A stretch of DNA of 6,266 bases from an uncultured Erysipelotrichaceae bacterium (GTDB lineage Bacteria > Bacillota_I > Bacilli_A > Erysipelotrichales > Erysipelotrichaceae): assembly GCA_902782505.1 (NCBI GenBank), contig CACZNO010000027.1:1-6266 (forward strand), written 5' to 3'. Each line of letters starts with the position of its first letter. The stretch's first letter is position 1. Below are positions 5,652 to 6,266 of this stretch, one piece after another. The notes beneath the pieces are model-generated. The model was not told where the DNA came from. It saw only the letters and a program-made list of their open reading frames with translations, and did no database searches. A program made the position numbers and the translations under genes.

Positions 5652-6266
5652 TTACAGTTTTTTCAGCGCTTCAAGCACTTCCTTAGCCGGAGCGTTTGTC
5701 CGTCCGCTGACGGTCTTCGGCGAACCTCCTCCGTTGACCGGCAGAGATTTCTTCAGTTCGTCCAGATACGCTCTGGCATTCCCTGCAGGAGAGATCAGCG
5801 AAATCGCACATTTTCCGTCACCTTCCACCATCAGAACTTTTTCCTTGTCCTTATTGGATAACAGGATGGAAAGATCGCGTAATCCCGCTTCGAATTCCGG
5901 ACCGAGTACGATTACTTTTTCTTCCGAGGCATAGATTTCTTCTGCCTTGTACGCAATCAGTTTTTTGCGCGCTTCCTCGAGTTCCTTCTTCAGTTCCCGG
6001 TTGGAATCCGCAAGACGTTTCGCCGCCGCTGCGACTTCGTGTTTCTTCGCGTTCATTGCCGCGGAAGCTTCCTTCACCGATTCGTAGAGTTCTTTCAAGC
6101 GGTCATCCGCCGCGTAATTGCACGCGATGAAGAGTCTTGTGCCGCGCGACGTCTTTTCGGAATCCAGAATCACGAAGCTTCCGATTTCCGAGGTACGGTT
6201 TACGTGCAGGGTGCCGCAGGGCTGTGCGTTCAGATCACCGAACTTGATGATACGCACTTCCTCGAG
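5652..6266 (-). CDS. Alanyl-tRNA editing protein, AlaX-L type with DHHA1-like tail, N-terminus outside window
   Basis: AlaX proteins hydrolyse Ser-tRNA(Ala) or Gly-tRNA(Ala) in trans, a cytosolic quality-control step for translation. The frame is open to the right edge, so only the last 204 residues are seen; a GTG at 6257 is internal, not the start. Visible parts, numbered from the edge, are the second zinc-binding half of the editing domain (QPCGTLH, Cys and His in C-x3-H spacing, then EIG), a short TRLFIACN strand, a long charged coiled coil (about residues 55-115), and a DHHA1-like C-terminus with VNGGGSPKTVSG. An alanyl-tRNA synthetase C-terminus is the alternative, but the synthetase motif G-x-RRIEA is replaced by RGTRLFIACN, which fits AlaX. 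The metal motif is CGTLH where the family usually has CGGTH. The gene has its own terminator, so it is not part of the mscS operon. Confidence 0.85.
   Translation of the reverse strand, partial: LEEVRIIKFGDLNAQPCGTLHVNRTSEIGSFVILDSEKTSRGTRLFIACNYAADDRLKELYESVKEASAAMNAKKHEVAAAAKRLADSNRELKKELEEARKKLIAYKAEEIYASEEKVIVLGPEFEAGLRDLSILLSNKDKEKVLMVEGDGKCAISLISPAGNARAYLDELKKSLPVNGGGSPKTVSGRTNAPAKEVLEALKKL

Noticed and set aside
5652..6266. C-terminus of alanyl-tRNA synthetase (alaS)
   Set aside because: The synthetase RRIEA block after the zinc motif is missing and TRLFIACN fits AlaX better; not fully excluded because the N-terminus is outside the window.

Overview
The window looks like chromosome from a low-to-mid GC Bacillota (Firmicutes) bacterium. 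The evidence is near-consensus GGAGG ribosome-binding sites before almost every gene, stem-loop plus U-tract terminators, a DUF4349-type lipoprotein, and long AlaX-like and PsuG proteins of Gram-positive style. A gut Erysipelotrichia-like or Clostridia-like lineage is only a guess. I see no tRNA, rRNA, CRISPR array, transposase or integrase. Both ends of the window cut through genes.

Layout from left to right. (1) On the + strand is the 3' part of psuG, pseudouridine-5'-phosphate glycosidase. It is followed by a 45-codon Pro/Lys/Gly-rich mini-gene with a near-perfect ribosome-binding site. (2) A bidirectional hairpin terminator at 1099-1130 separates these from a convergent minus-strand unit. 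(3) That unit runs from about 5590 down to 1138 and holds four genes in this transcription order: an MscS-family mechanosensitive channel; a single-pass membrane protein with a proline-rich stalk and two lipocalin-like repeats outside the cell; a DUF4349-type lipoprotein with a coiled coil and a C-terminal membrane anchor; and a 501-residue cytosolic protein with an N-terminal zinc ribbon. Gaps between these genes are only 9 to 16 bases. An extended -10 promoter candidate lies upstream. (4) Upstream of that promoter, on the same strand but closed off by its own terminator, is the 3' part of an alanyl-tRNA trans-editing protein (AlaX-L type) with a DHHA1-like tail.

The psuG part is nucleotide salvage and the AlaX part is translation quality control; both are ordinary housekeeping. 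The middle four-gene unit is the interesting part: one channel, two envelope proteins with extracytoplasmic domains, and one zinc-ribbon protein, apparently made from a single transcript. This suggests a cell-envelope module, possibly for tension or envelope-stress handling, but its function is inference only. The 45-residue peptide is the other candidate for something undescribed.

Two start codons were moved downstream of the longest possible reading frame (MscS gene and DUF4349 gene), because the ribosome-binding site and the signal peptide fit the internal ATG. No gene-free stretch exceeds 300 bases.
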